A stretch of DNA of 64,000 nt from Linanthus parryae (Eukaryota; Streptophyta; Magnoliopsida; Ericales; Polemoniaceae). Below the pieces are notes generated by a model, which had not been told where the DNA came from, searched no databases, and saw only the letters and a list, made by a program, of their open reading frames with translations. Below, in pieces: positions 47,813-59,214 of this stretch (position 1 is the stretch's first letter; each line of letters begins with the position of its first letter). The translations under genes were made by a program, and so were the position numbers. Location: contig JALGPY010000006.1 of NCBI GenBank assembly GCA_023055425.1, positions 93,345,935-93,409,934 on the forward strand. Direction: 5' to 3'.

Positions 47813-49210
47813 GTTGTGTAAATTATTTTTATAGTTAAGAAACTCGAGTAAAATTTGAAGAAATATTGAAGTAGTAAATTATGGCAAGAGCAACTTGTTA
47901 ATCTTAATCGTTAACGTGTGTAAAACCACTGCGAGACATCGTAGTAGTGCAACATCCAATCATTCAAAAAGAGCGGTGTGCCCAACCACACCAAATAATA
48001 CCCAAGAGTTTGTTTTGTACTTGAATTTTCCACCAGACTTCATTATTTGTTTTGTCTTATCCTTACCTTTCTTCTTAATTTCTTCTTCTTCTCCTTGTTT
48101 CTCCTTCGGCCACGACTTTGCCCCCGACAAAACCACCGCACCACCACTCTTTTACCGACTATAAAACTTATCCCCCTTCTCCCATTCGGCAAGAACACAA
48201 AGTCATAACAACACACCCATCATCATCTTCTACCTCTGCAGCCAAACAACCGCCAACACCACCACCATGAACAACACCACCACTTCCATCAACACCATCT
48301 TTTATCCATCTCTCTGCCACCATCTCTCTGAATATCTCACACTCTGTCCCGAACAATAGCAGGAGAAAGCAGGAGCAGCGGCAAAGAGCCACCACCGCCG
48401 CTGCCGCCGCCGGGAAAGGAGCCCGAGAAAGACCCACCACCACCCTCTGTTTTTCTCTCTCTGTTTCTCTACTCCCTCCCCATCTTTTTCTCTCTGCCCC
48501 TAGACGAAGAAACAGCAGCAACAACGGCTAGCAGTGGCGACTCAGCCACCACCATAGCCGGTGCCACCGTCGGGAACCCCACCCGAAGCCACCACCTCCT
48601 CTGTTTTGGTCTCCCTCTTTCTTTCGATCATTCCTTCTCTCTGTTTCGACCCAGTAGCAGAAAATCAAGCAGAAACAAGACAAAAGAAATCAGCGGTAGA
48701 CGGTAGTAGCTCCCAAGTTTCGCCGGCGAAACTCCATGTTTTCCAGCGAAGTTCTTGGCGAAGCTTCAACAGAGCCACCCACCACTCAGACGCTATCCTT
48801 ATCTGCTCCTAGAGGCTCGACCAAGATATCAGAAGGCCCAGCCGGACTTAGAACCACCTCATTCGCCGGAATTGAAAACCACCACGGTGGCCATCGACGG
48901 GAAACTCAACCCGGACCGTTTCTCGATCGTTTCTTGGGATGTTTGATACCGGTACGCTCTAATCTTCGCCGTGAGTTGATTTAGATGATCAAAATCATGT
49001 CATAATACTTGAATCCGCGTTTTGAATGATCGAATTGAAATTCATGTGAAAAGGGGGTTAAAGTGTCTTTTATACAAATAGGTGTAAGACACACATGTGG
49101 TACTTTATGTAGTTTCTGAAAACTAAGGGTATAGTATATAGCTTGTGAAACTCTTTTAATTGAGAAAGGGGGTATTCTTGTTCTTTTAGCATATCTTGGG
49201 GGTTGTTGCA
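47652..49210 (+). repeat. LARD LTR-2, internally deleted
   Basis: The first 1.55 kb match LTR-1 and LTR-3 closely. It then passes from CATATCTTGGGGG straight to GTTGTTGCA, the LTR end. About 2.1 kb are missing, with the shared run GGGGGTT at the junction, which fits deletion at microhomology. The (TAA)n tract has about 32 repeats (47717-47811). It has the 78-bp block that LTR-1 lacks. Confidence 0.88.
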
Positions 49211-49244
49211 CTTGTCCTCGAAGCTCCCTTTAAGGGGGGAAAAA
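49211..49244 (+). other. Stub of a second internal region with polypurine tract
   Basis: CTTGTCCTCGAAGCTCCC then TTTAAGGGGGGAAAAA. The tract matches that at 47639-47651. The preceding bases correspond to the inverse complement of the normal tail AGCTTCGAGGACGAAGCT, so a small hairpin inversion has probably occurred. Confidence 0.75.
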
Positions 49245-49309
49245 TGTAATACCCCGTCTATGTACGAAAGATAATTTTGTAATTTAAACCGTGAATAAAT
49301 AAACAGATA

Positions 49310-49366
<57 letters not shown>

Positions 49367-52300
49367 GTTGTGTAAATTATTTTTATAGTTAAGAAACTCG
49401 AGTAAAATTTTAAGAAATATTGAAGTAGTAAATTATGGCAAGAGCAACTTGTTAATCTTAATCGTTAATGCGTGTAAAACCACTGCGAGACATCGTAGTA
49501 GTGCAACATCCAATCATTCAAAAAGAACGGTGTGCCCAACCACACCAAATAATACCCAAGAGTTTGTTTTGTACTTGAATTTTCCACTAGACTTCATTAT
49601 TTGTTTTGTCTTATCCTTACCTTTCTTCTTCATTTCTTCTTCTTCTCCTTGTTTCTCCTTCGGCCACGAATTTTCCCCCGACAAAACCACCGCACCACCA
49701 CTCTTTTACCGACTATAAAACTTATCCCCCTTCTCCCATTCGGCAAGAACACCAAGTCATAACAGCACACCCATCATCATCTTCTACCTCTGCGGCCAAA
49801 CAACCGCCAACACCACCACCATGAACAACACCACCACTTCCATCAACACCATCTTTTATCCATCTCTCTGCCACCATCTCTCTGAATATCTCACACTCTG
49901 CCCCGAACAATAGCAGGAGAAAGCAGGAGCAGCGGCAAAGAGCCACCACTGCAGCTGCCGCCGCCGGGAAAGGAGCCCGATAAAGACCCACCACCACGCT
50001 CTGTTTTTCTCTCTCTGTTTCTCTACTCCCTCGCCATCTTTTTCTCTCTGCCCCTGGACGAAGAAACAGCAGCAGCAACGGCTAGCAGTGGCGACTCAGC
50101 CACCACCATAGCCGCTGCCACCGTCGGGAACCCCACCCGAAGCCACCACCTCCTCTGTTTTGGTCTCCCTCTTTCTTTCGATCATTCCTTCTCTCTGTTT
50201 TGACCCAGTAGCAGAAAATCAAGCAGAAACAAGACAGAAGAAATCAGCGGTAGACGGTAGTAGCTCCCAAGTTTCGCCGGCGAAACTCCATGTTTTCCGG
50301 CGAAGTTCTTGGCGAAGCTTCAACAGAGCCACCAACCACTCAAACGCTATCCTAATCTGCTCCTAGAGGCTCGACCAAGATATCAGAAGGCCCAGCCGGA
50401 CTTAGAACCACCTCATTCGCCGGAATTGAAAACCACCACGGTGGCCATCGACGGGAAACTCAACCCGGACCGTTTCTCGACCGTTTCTTGCGATGTTTGA
50501 TACCGGTACGCTCTAATCTTCGCCGTGAGTGGATTTAAATGATCAAAATCATGTCATAATACTTGAATTCGCGTTTTGAATGATCGAATTGAAATTCATG
50601 TGAAAAGGGGGTTAAAGTGTCTTTTATACAAATAGGTGTAAGACACACATGTGGTAGTTTATGTAGTTTCTGAAAACTAAGGGTATAGTATATAGCTTAT
50701 GAAACTCTTTTAATTGAGAAAGGGGGTATTCGTGTTCTTTTAGCATATCTTGGGGGTTTCCTTGTCATTTAACAATCTGAAGATACAAAAATAAAATAAA
50801 AAGGTGATTTTTGGATTTAAATAAATTTCTATAATTTATAGCTATTGATCTAATTAAATAAAAGCAAGTTAAATAGCTAGGTAATATATGTAAGAATGAT
50901 TTTTGTTAAATAGAAGTTATTCCCTTGAAAATAATCAAGCTAGAAGTATAAATCACAATTATTTATTTACAGTTTGTTTTAATTAGTTGACAATTAAGAA
51001 ATTTCTGGAAATTTAAAGTTAATAATTTTCTTAATTGATAGCAAGCATTTATTTGTAAGAAGAATAATTCTTCCCGACTTAAAAATTTATATTCTTTTAT
51101 TTAAAAATATTGGACATAAGTCCACATGCTTTGTTTTTATATTTTTGCTAAATAAATGGTTATTTTAATAATATTACCCTTTAAAGAATTTTAGTTACTT
51201 AGAAAATAAATAGGTTGGTTAAAATAACATTTAATAAATATTTGTGGGTTTAAATTAATTTATGCGATTTCTAATTTATGATATATATTGAAATAGTATA
51301 TTGGAATAATTTATTAATTAAAATGACTTTGTTTCACTTTCTAACCATTATTCTAAATTAAATAACAGTGTGTTAAATATTGACATAATATTGTATGTTG
51401 AATATTGAATTAGTATGATAAAAGTATTTGTTAATTAAAACGAATTAAAAAAAACAAACAAACAAGTTACAAGCAATTCTCGAAATAAATTATTTTTGAA
51501 TAAGTTGGGCATTTAATTGGTATTCTAGAATTAAAAGTAGCATTTCTCTCAATTGATATTTATTTGTATTAATTATTAATAATATTTCTTGGTCCTTTTA
51601 TAAACTCTCAAAAAGTGGCTATTTTACTAAATTGTTTTTACAAGAATTTCCTTGGTTACTTAAACCTAGATATATTGATTAGTAAATTAGCATTTAGTAA
51701 ATAAGAAAGTTAAGTTATAAGTGATCACACAATAATTTACTAGAATTCGGAATATTATTTCAAAAACAATATAAACATTGTGTGGGGGAAATTGAGCGAC
51801 TTAAAACTCCTTTAGGCTTATAGCAAGTCATGTTGATCTAGATTAATTTGTAATCAAATAAAGGAATGTCCTGTGTAGGTGACCAGTTCGTTGACGAAGG
51901 CTACGTGCCCTTCTAGGAGAACTTTACGGGCGATTTACTGAAAATCAAGGTGAGTATACATGCCAAGCCTTGCGTGCTAGCTTCCTTCGTGTCATAACAC
52001 GTTTTTGTGTCTGTCTCAAAATGCGTTTTAAAATATACATGCTCTACTTGAGTTCTGTTTTGAAATGAATGCTTTCAAATTGTCACACGATAATCAATAA
52101 TTCGTAATAACGAAAAGTGGAAAGAGTTGTGTGGGGAACGTCATTCGGATCATTGGTTTGGTCGTTGTTGGCTACGTCCACTCGACCCATTATTATTCTT
52201 TATTTAGCCCGGTTGTAATTTGCCTCGGGTTTGGCTCCTTGTACTCACTCCTTCTGGGCATAAAGACCCTGTTAGGGGGGTGTCGACACTTAAGGTCTTG

Positions 52301-52921
52301 GAAGCGGGTTTGGGATTGTGTGATGCGGCTGAATTTTCCCCATTCAACTCAGGAATTGAAAATGGTATATCTGGTTTGGAAATATATGAGTAACTGGTTC
52401 TTTCTGATTAATGGGAACCTCAGAGTTGGATTATTGGAATCGGATTGAAATTTTCCTCCGATGACTGGGTATGGATTTAAATATTGGTTTTTTGAGAATT
52501 TCTGGATTGTGATTGGAACCTGAGAATATCTTATTCTTCAACTGTCTTTTTACTTCCGCTGTATCTTTACTCTGAAATTATAAATGTCTCCATTCCGTGT
52601 TTGACATGCTTGGGTGTTGCTCATTCAGTATTTCAGTGCTGATTTTAGAAACTGCGGTTGTTGTTTTCCTTCCCACCGCAGGTCTAGAAGACGGGGACTA
52701 CGGAATAGCAGGGTACGAGACTCACGTAGAATGATACTATCACGAGAAGTTGTTTAGTATACTTGTATAATACTAGTCTTTAGTAAAGCATGTAATATCT
52801 TAAGACTCATGTGTAATGTTTAATAGAAATGTAATAAAATGGAGGTTTTGCTTTTGATTTCCGCCGTCACTTTAGCATCACCCTCCCAGTCTCGTCCGAG
52901 CCGGACTAGGGGGTTGTTGCA
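49245..52921 (+). repeat. LARD LTR-3, full length
   Basis: 3677 bp from TGTAATACCCC to GTTGTTGCA, close to LTR-1 along its whole length. It differs by a shorter (TAA)n (about 19 repeats, 49310-49365), by the presence of the 78-bp block and by scattered substitutions. It abuts the right AAGTC. Confidence 0.9.
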
Positions 52922-54894
52922 AAGTCAGCCATTGTTTTCTCTTCTAACACAAATGCAGCTACAAGAGAAGAGATTCTAGCCCAGTGTGGGGTAAACAAAG
53001 TTTCTCAATATGATACTTATCTCGGTTTGCCTACGACAATGGGGAAGAAAAAAGCTATCACTTTTTCTCATTTGATAGAAAGGCTGACCTCCAAACTAAA
53101 GGTTGGAAGGAACGTACACTATCTGATGGAGGCAAGGAAGTCCTCATGCGTGCAGTGGCCCAAGCTATTCCTACATATGCCATGTCCTGCTTCAAACTTC
53201 CCGATGGCATTTGTGATAGGATGGAGCAACTTATTAGACAATTCTGGTGGAGCAAAGCAGAAAAACAAAGAGGTATTTGCTGGGTTAGTTGGGAGAAAAT
53301 TCAGCGTAGTAAAGATCGGGGAGGCCTAGCTTTCAAAGATCTCAAGATGTTCAATGATGCGATGCTAGCAAAGCAAATTTGGAGAATCCTGAGGTACCCA
53401 AACTCGTTACTCAGTAGGGTATTAAAGGAAAAATATTTCAAGAATGATCAACTTTTGCAAGCTAAGTTGGGTAATGCTCCCGCTTTCGCGTGGAGAAGCA
53501 TTCTTGTTGGGAGGAAATTATTGGAGCATGGCTTACGATGGAGAGTGGGAGACGGTAACAAAATCCGAGTTTCTGACAACTGGATTCCACGGGAACCTTC
53601 GCTAAAGCTTTTTGTGCAACCTACCAATCAAGATCAAATGGTCAAATATTTCTTGAACGATGATAGAACTTGGAACAGGGAAGCTTTGGAGGCGATTTTA
53701 GCCACTGTTGACGTTGAAGACATCATGAAAATTCCTCTTTCTTTGAAGAACATAGAAGACAAGTTGTTGTGGCACTATACTGACAATGGTGCTTATACGG
53801 TTCGCACAGGCTACTCACTAGCAAAAACCTTGGCTGACAATGCAGCTCCAGAAGGTAGCTCCGACTCTCGTCTCGTAGCTATGGAAGATATATATAAGAT
53901 CCCAGTGCCGAAGAAAATACAACACCACTTGTGGCGCAGTGTCTTAAATGGTATTCCTACGCCGAATAATCTTCGAAGGCGGCATATCAATGTCCCAGAC
54001 CACTGCTAAGCTTGCGGTGAATTGGGTGAAATAACATCTGATATTTTCTGCCATTGTCCAAGAGCCGTCACAATCTGGAATGGAGTGGGTTTGGGGTTGT
54101 TTTCCCCCTCTCAATCCAGGGGTTTCGAAGACTGGGCATGCCACTTTCTCTCAATTCTCAACGCAACGGACTTGATGTTATTCGCGGTCACGACATGGTG
54201 GTTATGGAGAGCTCGAAACAGTGGAATCTTTCGGGGAAGGGTGTTTTCACACTCAGAGATCATTAATCAAATTAAGTCTCCGGTGAAGGAGTTGGAAGAA
54301 GCAAGGGGTTCAGGAGGAAAGAAGAATACAATGAATAGTAGTGCTACACAGTGGCTTTGCCCCCCGGGGGGCTGGGTTAAAGCTACATGGATGGCGCCTT
54401 CAATCATTCTACAAAGAGAGGGGGTATTGGTGTTATAGTCCGAAACTCACAAGGCTTAGCCGTGTTGGGAGCTTCGAGATTTTTTCCCCATGGGGTGTCT
54501 CCAAAATTTGTGGAAGCCAAAGCTATGCTTTTGGCAATCCAGTTGGTTTCTAAATACAATATGGAGAACATCATCTTTGAGAGTGACGCAAATGTTCCAG
54601 TGGATCAGATCAATAAAGCCAGAAGGGGAGTTGCAGAAGAAGACTTTTCAGAAGTTGGCGCGGTAGTGGAGGACATCGCTGAGCTATGTAGCTCCATCTC
54701 AAACATCTCTATTACCTTCCAGCCTCGACTAGCAAACAACACAGCTCACCTGCTTGCTACTCATGCAAAAGAAGATGAAGTTAATTTCGATTTTCCTGAT
54801 GTAATCATGCCTTTGTGGCTAAAAGCTAGTCTTCATAAGGACCTCCCTCCTGTAATTGATCCAAGTTAGTCTTGCTATAAGAGTTACCAGTTTC

Positions 54895-54896
<2 letters not shown>
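52922..54896 (+). pseudogene. L1-type LINE, 3' part: end of reverse transcriptase, zinc-binding region and RNase H
   Basis: It resumes with KSAIVFSSNTN and YLGLPTTMGKKKA, then RAVAQAIPTYAMSCFKLP and WVSWEKIQRSKDRGGLAFKD (53280-53340). The zinc-binding region (ACGELGE...FCHCPRA) follows near 54010-54065. An RNase H domain lies at 54387-54869 (YMDGAFNHST, FVEAKAML, IIFESDANVP, with NNTAHLLATHA at the last motif where AD is usual). Disruptions: a frameshift near 53100, a TAA at 54007-54009 and a frameshift near 54380. C-terminal RNase H is typical of a group of plant L1 elements. Confidence 0.9.

Positions 54897-54920
<24 letters not shown>
54897..54920 (+). other. LINE poly(A) tail
   Basis: An uninterrupted run of 24 A ends the LINE and shows its orientation. 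No matching target duplication is found next to the 5' end near 39780. Confidence 0.9.
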
Positions 54921-54925
<5 letters not shown>

Positions 54926-54959
54926 TCCTACCCTGTCTGCCACGTGGACAAACTTAACT

Positions 54960-55260
54960 ACCTCGACGAACGACGCCGGTCTTCCTATTCAGTGTCTCGA
55001 TCTCAATCTCAATCCTTCTCTCTATCCCGTCTCACTCCTCGGATCTGATATCTCCCTCCCTCCCTCCATCTCCATCCTTTGTCTCTCTACCTCGATCTCA
55101 ATACTTCTCTCTGAATATTCATCCATGTCTTTGGTGGTTGAATTCAATCGTGACGCGGGGCTCACGCTCTTCTCAAACTGAACCAGACTCTTCCCCAGAT
55201 CCAACGCTCTTCTCAAACTGACTTGCAGAGAACCATCTCCGACGGCCATTAATTGATCAG
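54960..55260 (+). other. Probable 5' UTR exon of host gene 2 (F-box gene)
   Basis: Pyrimidine-rich sequence (TCTC and CCTCC runs, 54990-55100) of the kind found near plant transcription starts ends in AATTGATCAG|GTAATT, a good donor at 55260. The word ACGCTCTTCTCAAACTGA is repeated 40 bp apart (55165, 55204). A further non-coding exon may lie before GTAAGTAG at about 56300. The LINE tail ends about 40 bp upstream. Confidence 0.5.
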
Positions 55261-56923
55261 GTAATTCACTATCGTTATCTTGTACTCCGTCTTTTGTTAG
55301 TGGATCTGTTTCAGATTCATTTTGAATGGTCCATTTTCTAGTTTTGTTGAATTTAGGAAAAGCCCTCTTTGGTTGTGGAACCCTAAATTGCATAATTAGG
55401 TGAAATTTGCGATGGGGGTGGCCTTGATTGCTGTTTAGTCAAATGATTTCACACCAATTAAGTTGTCTCGTGGTTTGGACTTCACATCAGTACTCGGAAA
55501 TATCATCAAATGCGTGCCCTAAGTTATAGGATTTAGTTTTCCAGTGACTGCAACAATACTTTCAATCAAGTAGACGAATTTTGTAGCTCTTCGATCTGCT
55601 TGGTTTGTTTGGAATATGCCAGATTACTAAGGTTACAACAAATGTTTGTCACAAAATGTAACTTATCTGAATAAAATTTAGGCAATTGCTTTCGCATATA
55701 GAGTGCCATCTATGAATAATAATACCACCTTTCTAGTTAGTCTGATCCTATAGTTTCAAGACCACTATAGTGTTTCTTCGAAATCATGGGTTGAAACATG
55801 GTGTCTACTCTCCAATAAAGGATATTGTTTGATAAAATAACATTTTGCAAAATGGGCACAGTAAGACCGTTCTCTGCTTTCAGGAGTGGGTAGCTTAACA
55901 GGTGACCAACTTGGACAATAAATTAAGAGGCCTGAAACCAAACAGACCCACCAAATTATCACCTAGGCTGACGTCATAATATATTTTCCGAGTTAATTTC
56001 TCAAGAAGTATTCTACTAGGAGTCACCCCCGTGTAATTCCTGGCAAAGCTCAAAAAAACTATTAACCTTTAATCGCGATTCCTACAAACCTGCTTCGCGA
56101 ACCTGACTCTCCGATACCACTCTCTAGAATACATGATAGGTCCATCTCCACATCGTTCTTACATCTTATCGTTCTATCCATTCTGGAGGAGATTAGAATT
56201 TGAAGGAAGTCTCCAGTTCCTATTATTGACACCGATTAGAAGATCAACTGTGGAGTATGAACATAAGATGTGGCTTCGATTTCTTCCTTCGTCGTCGGGT
56301 AAGTAGTTAGTTCACCCAGAAAATTGTTCCCCTTTCTTTGAGATTCTTAACTCCAGTTATATCACTTGCAATAATTTTTGATCTGGTTTTACCTGCTTAT
56401 TGTGGCAAGTCCTCACAAATTTATGTTGAGATTTGAAGTAAATGTGTTGAAGTTGGAGTTAATTCTGTGTTTTTAGCAGAGTAGTCTGAAAAGGTTGTTT
56501 TTCTTGAGATGAGAACTCTTCGGTGGGTCAGGAAGTTCTGTGTCTAGTGGGGATGTTTAATCAACTGGGTTCTGATTCTAGGAATCCATGGTGGTTTCAT
56601 GGAACTTTTGTGTTTTTGGTGGAAAGGCTAGTTTGTTGAGGCCTAATCTCGATTTGTTGATATACTTGCAGTATCTTGACTATGTGTAATTGGAATGATC
56701 CGGATCAAATATAGCAAGCTTATCTGTTAGGAGATTCATCGTTATCTGTACTTAAAAGTGCGTATTGTTTCTTCAGGAATGTTAGAATGGATGTTGGGTT
56801 GTACCGACTGTACAAGCATCAAGTGATTGAGGTGTCAAATAGTTGTCTGGTCATATGAGTCTGCTCGTATAATTGACTCTTATTTTGTATTCATGCAGAC
56901 TCCGTGACTCGGTCAGGCTTGAA

Positions 56924-57282
56924 ATGGAAGATGGTGCATCCATTGTTAGAAGATGGGAGGACATGGACATTGATATCTTGGTGAAGATATTTCAGTCTTT
57001 TGACATCTTTGAGTTGACTGCTGGTATCGCTCGTGTTTGTAGCACATGGCGTTTGGCTGCTTGTGATCCCCTGCTCTGGAGAACCCTCGACCTGTCGCGG
57101 TTGACTTCTAACTTCATTAAGATCCCGTTGGAGCCGTACGTTTATGTGGACTGTCGATCCGATAAGACTTTGTGGCGGATGTTAAGGCTTTCGTTGAATC
57201 TGGGCAAGGAGAACATACAAAGTCTAATCTTCCATTTCAATTGTTATGTTAGCGATGATCAGCTGACATATGCTGCAGAAAG
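56924..57282 (+). CDS. Coding exon 1 of the F-box gene
   Basis: It starts ATGGAAGATGG, 25 bp inside the exon. It encodes the F-box and the first repeats, to DDQLTYAAE plus two bases of the next arginine codon. Confidence 0.9.
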
Positions 57283-58793
57283 GTATGTCTACTACATAAC
57301 TTGATTTCTGTACCTGAAGAAAGTTATTATGATTTAATTCCCTTGCTTAAAATACTGCTATATCTTTACTCTGGAACTAGTCAGGATAATGCTGGAAGAA
57401 AAATCCTCTTGTGAGTACAGATGGGGACTGTATGATTTGTGCAATTACAAATTGTTATGATAAAATTATAAAAAATGGTTTGCAAGATATCATATAGTGA
57501 ATTGAACGATCAGCAGTTGGTCTTAGTTTATTTACTTCCATCATTATTCCTATATTGAGTTTGAAGTTTCTGTTTTAAGTTAAAGGAAGTTCAGGCATAA
57601 CAGAATCTTGACATGTCATGCTCTTGTACTGAATTTACGGCCTTAGTATAGACTACATCAACATCTTGTTAATTCTTTTTGCAATCTATCAGTAACTGAG
57701 GGTGACATAAACTCATGATGTGGCAAGCATAATTTACTTGCGCTTAGAAAAGTATGTAGTACCAAAGTCTCATGATGTGACATAAAACTCATGATGTACC
57801 GAAATCTACTGCCAAGGGGGCCTTGTGAACCCCCTTTCAACGTCCCTCCCACGACAAAATTGATTGGCTATGTTACTCTTAAATGCAATAAGTTCGAGAT
57901 TGGTCCATTACCTTCGGCATGGATGTAGCACTATGTATTGTCATCACCTATAGATATTGCTAGTTTGACACTAATGTTACTGTGTAGTTAGACACTAATG
58001 CTGCTGTTAGCTCGTGAACTGCATTACCGGAAATTGAAGCTCTGATATCTCTAAAAGCTGTTGAATTATTTCCTTCAAAAAAAGGTAGAATTATGCTACC
58101 CGTAGGTTCAAAATGTCGAATACTGGTAGTAAGTTGTGGGCATGACTTTAACAATTGACAGGCATGTTGAGTTTTCTTTCATTATCGTGATGCTGTCTAG
58201 GAGTGTCATCAATGTTTTAGTGACAAAATATATCTTTTTGTTGAAGGTGCCCAGGGCTAAAACGCCTTGTCATGCCAGCTTGGAACCGTATAAAAAAGAC
58301 TGGAATATGCAGGGCTATCCGGGCATGGCGAGAGCTGGAGTCAATGACAATGCCGAGCATAACAAATCCCCCATACCTGATGGAAGAAATCTCCAAAAAC
58401 TGCAAGAACTTTTCTGAACTAAAGGTCATGGGCCCTTGTGATGTCTTTTTTGCGTCGACACTAGTGGCATTTCTGCCAAACTTAAAGGTCTTAAGCCTGC
58501 GTTGCTCAACCATTGTGAAGGACGCGCTGATCATTCTGTTGGATGGCCTGAAAAGCCTAGAGGTGCTCAACATATCTCACTGTATCCTCATTGAAGCGGC
58601 AAACAAGAGAGTACTCAATGAGTTTGACCCAATAATTCTTGAGAAGGCTTGTCGGCTGCGCGAATTCTTAACCTGCATGAGCAACTCATGCCTGATGTGC
58701 CAGCGGGCTAGAAACGATGAAGGGCTGATGAGGTGGTACAAGTATGAAGAAGAGCTGTGGAAAGCAGACGAGGTTAGATCGCTGGCAATTTGA
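56924..58793 (+). CDS. F-box/LRR-type protein resembling Arabidopsis At3g48880
   Basis: The coding sequence is join(56924..57282, 58247..58793), 906 nt including the stop, giving 301 residues. Signals: acceptor ATTCATGCAG before 56899, donor GAAAG|GTATGT, acceptor TTGTTGAAG|GTGCCC. The F-box spans residues 10-58 (WEDMDIDILVKIFQSF ... WRLAACDPLLWRTLDLS). The rest has leucine-rich-repeat character (LKRLVMPAWNRIKKTGIC, LTMPS-like steps, LKVLSLRCSTI, LEVLNISHC). F-box proteins join SCF ubiquitin ligases through SKP1 and select substrates with the C-terminal part. No substrate can be named here. The C-terminal CLMCQRARNDEG ends in a charged tail. The split codon keeps the frame and the gene looks intact. 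The At3g48880 match is from memory. Confidence 0.92.
57283..58246 (+). other. Intron between the F-box gene coding exons
   Basis: 964 bp with clear GT and AG borders. I see no transposon boundary or gene inside it. Confidence 0.85.
58247..58793 (+). CDS. Coding exon 2 of the F-box gene, with stop
   Basis: It encodes CPGLKRLVMPAWNRIKK to the C-terminus EVRSLAI, followed by TGA. A polyadenylation signal AATAAA lies 60 bp after the stop (58853-58858). Confidence 0.9.
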
Positions 58794-58852
58794 TGGGGTG
58801 AATGACCTTCCTTAATAGCCTTGTATGGAACTTGTGCGTTGAAAGAAAACGG

Positions 58853-58858
58853 AATAAA
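58853..58858 (+). terminator. Probable polyadenylation signal of the F-box gene
   Basis: AATAAA in GGAATAAAAC, at a normal distance after the stop codon. The stretch to about 59000 is likely 3' UTR. Confidence 0.6.
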
Positions 58859-59214
58859 ACTATTCGCGGGTGTTGTGTTTGTATGTAGATAAGAGTTCGT
58901 AATGTGCCCATCAACATGGGGCATTAAACTTGTTGTCTCTCCTTGTGGTAACTAAGGTTTCAGTCGGGTAGGTGTCTGAATGGCTAAAATACTATTTAGC
59001 TATAATTTGCCGTTTGTCAGGGTTCTATGGATGTTCTGCTGATTGCACAATACAGCTTAGTTCTATTTGTATCTATGGTCTTCAGTTTTCTTTTTCTTGT
59101 TTCATTTTTTAGTATTTTCTTCATCAAGATTGTTCAGAGTACTTTTAATTTAATTTCTATGGAACCTGTTTGTAGTTTGCCTGGGTTGAAAATATGTCTG
59201 GTGTGTTTTGTTAT

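Larger units (their letters stand above)
40716..52921 (+). mobile_element. LARD-type non-coding LTR retroelement with three LTRs
   Basis: A 12.2-kb insertion in the LINE, flanked by AAGTC. Order: full LTR (40716-44344), PBS, 3.3-kb internal region without coding capacity, polypurine tract, a shortened LTR (47652-49210), a 34-bp stub with a second polypurine tract, and a second full LTR (49245-52921). LTRs of about 3.6 kb and a non-coding internal region of similar size match the description of large retrotransposon derivatives (LARDs). The PBS and the TGTAATACCCC termini indicate Ty3/gypsy affinity. Movement would depend on proteins from another element. The single outer target duplication means the three-LTR structure is one locus rather than separate insertions. 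Confidence 0.85.

Noticed and set aside
55022..55393. 123-codon minus-strand ORF upstream of the F-box coding exon
   Set aside because: It is antisense to the probable 5' UTR and its donor site. The open frame results from TC-rich sequence.
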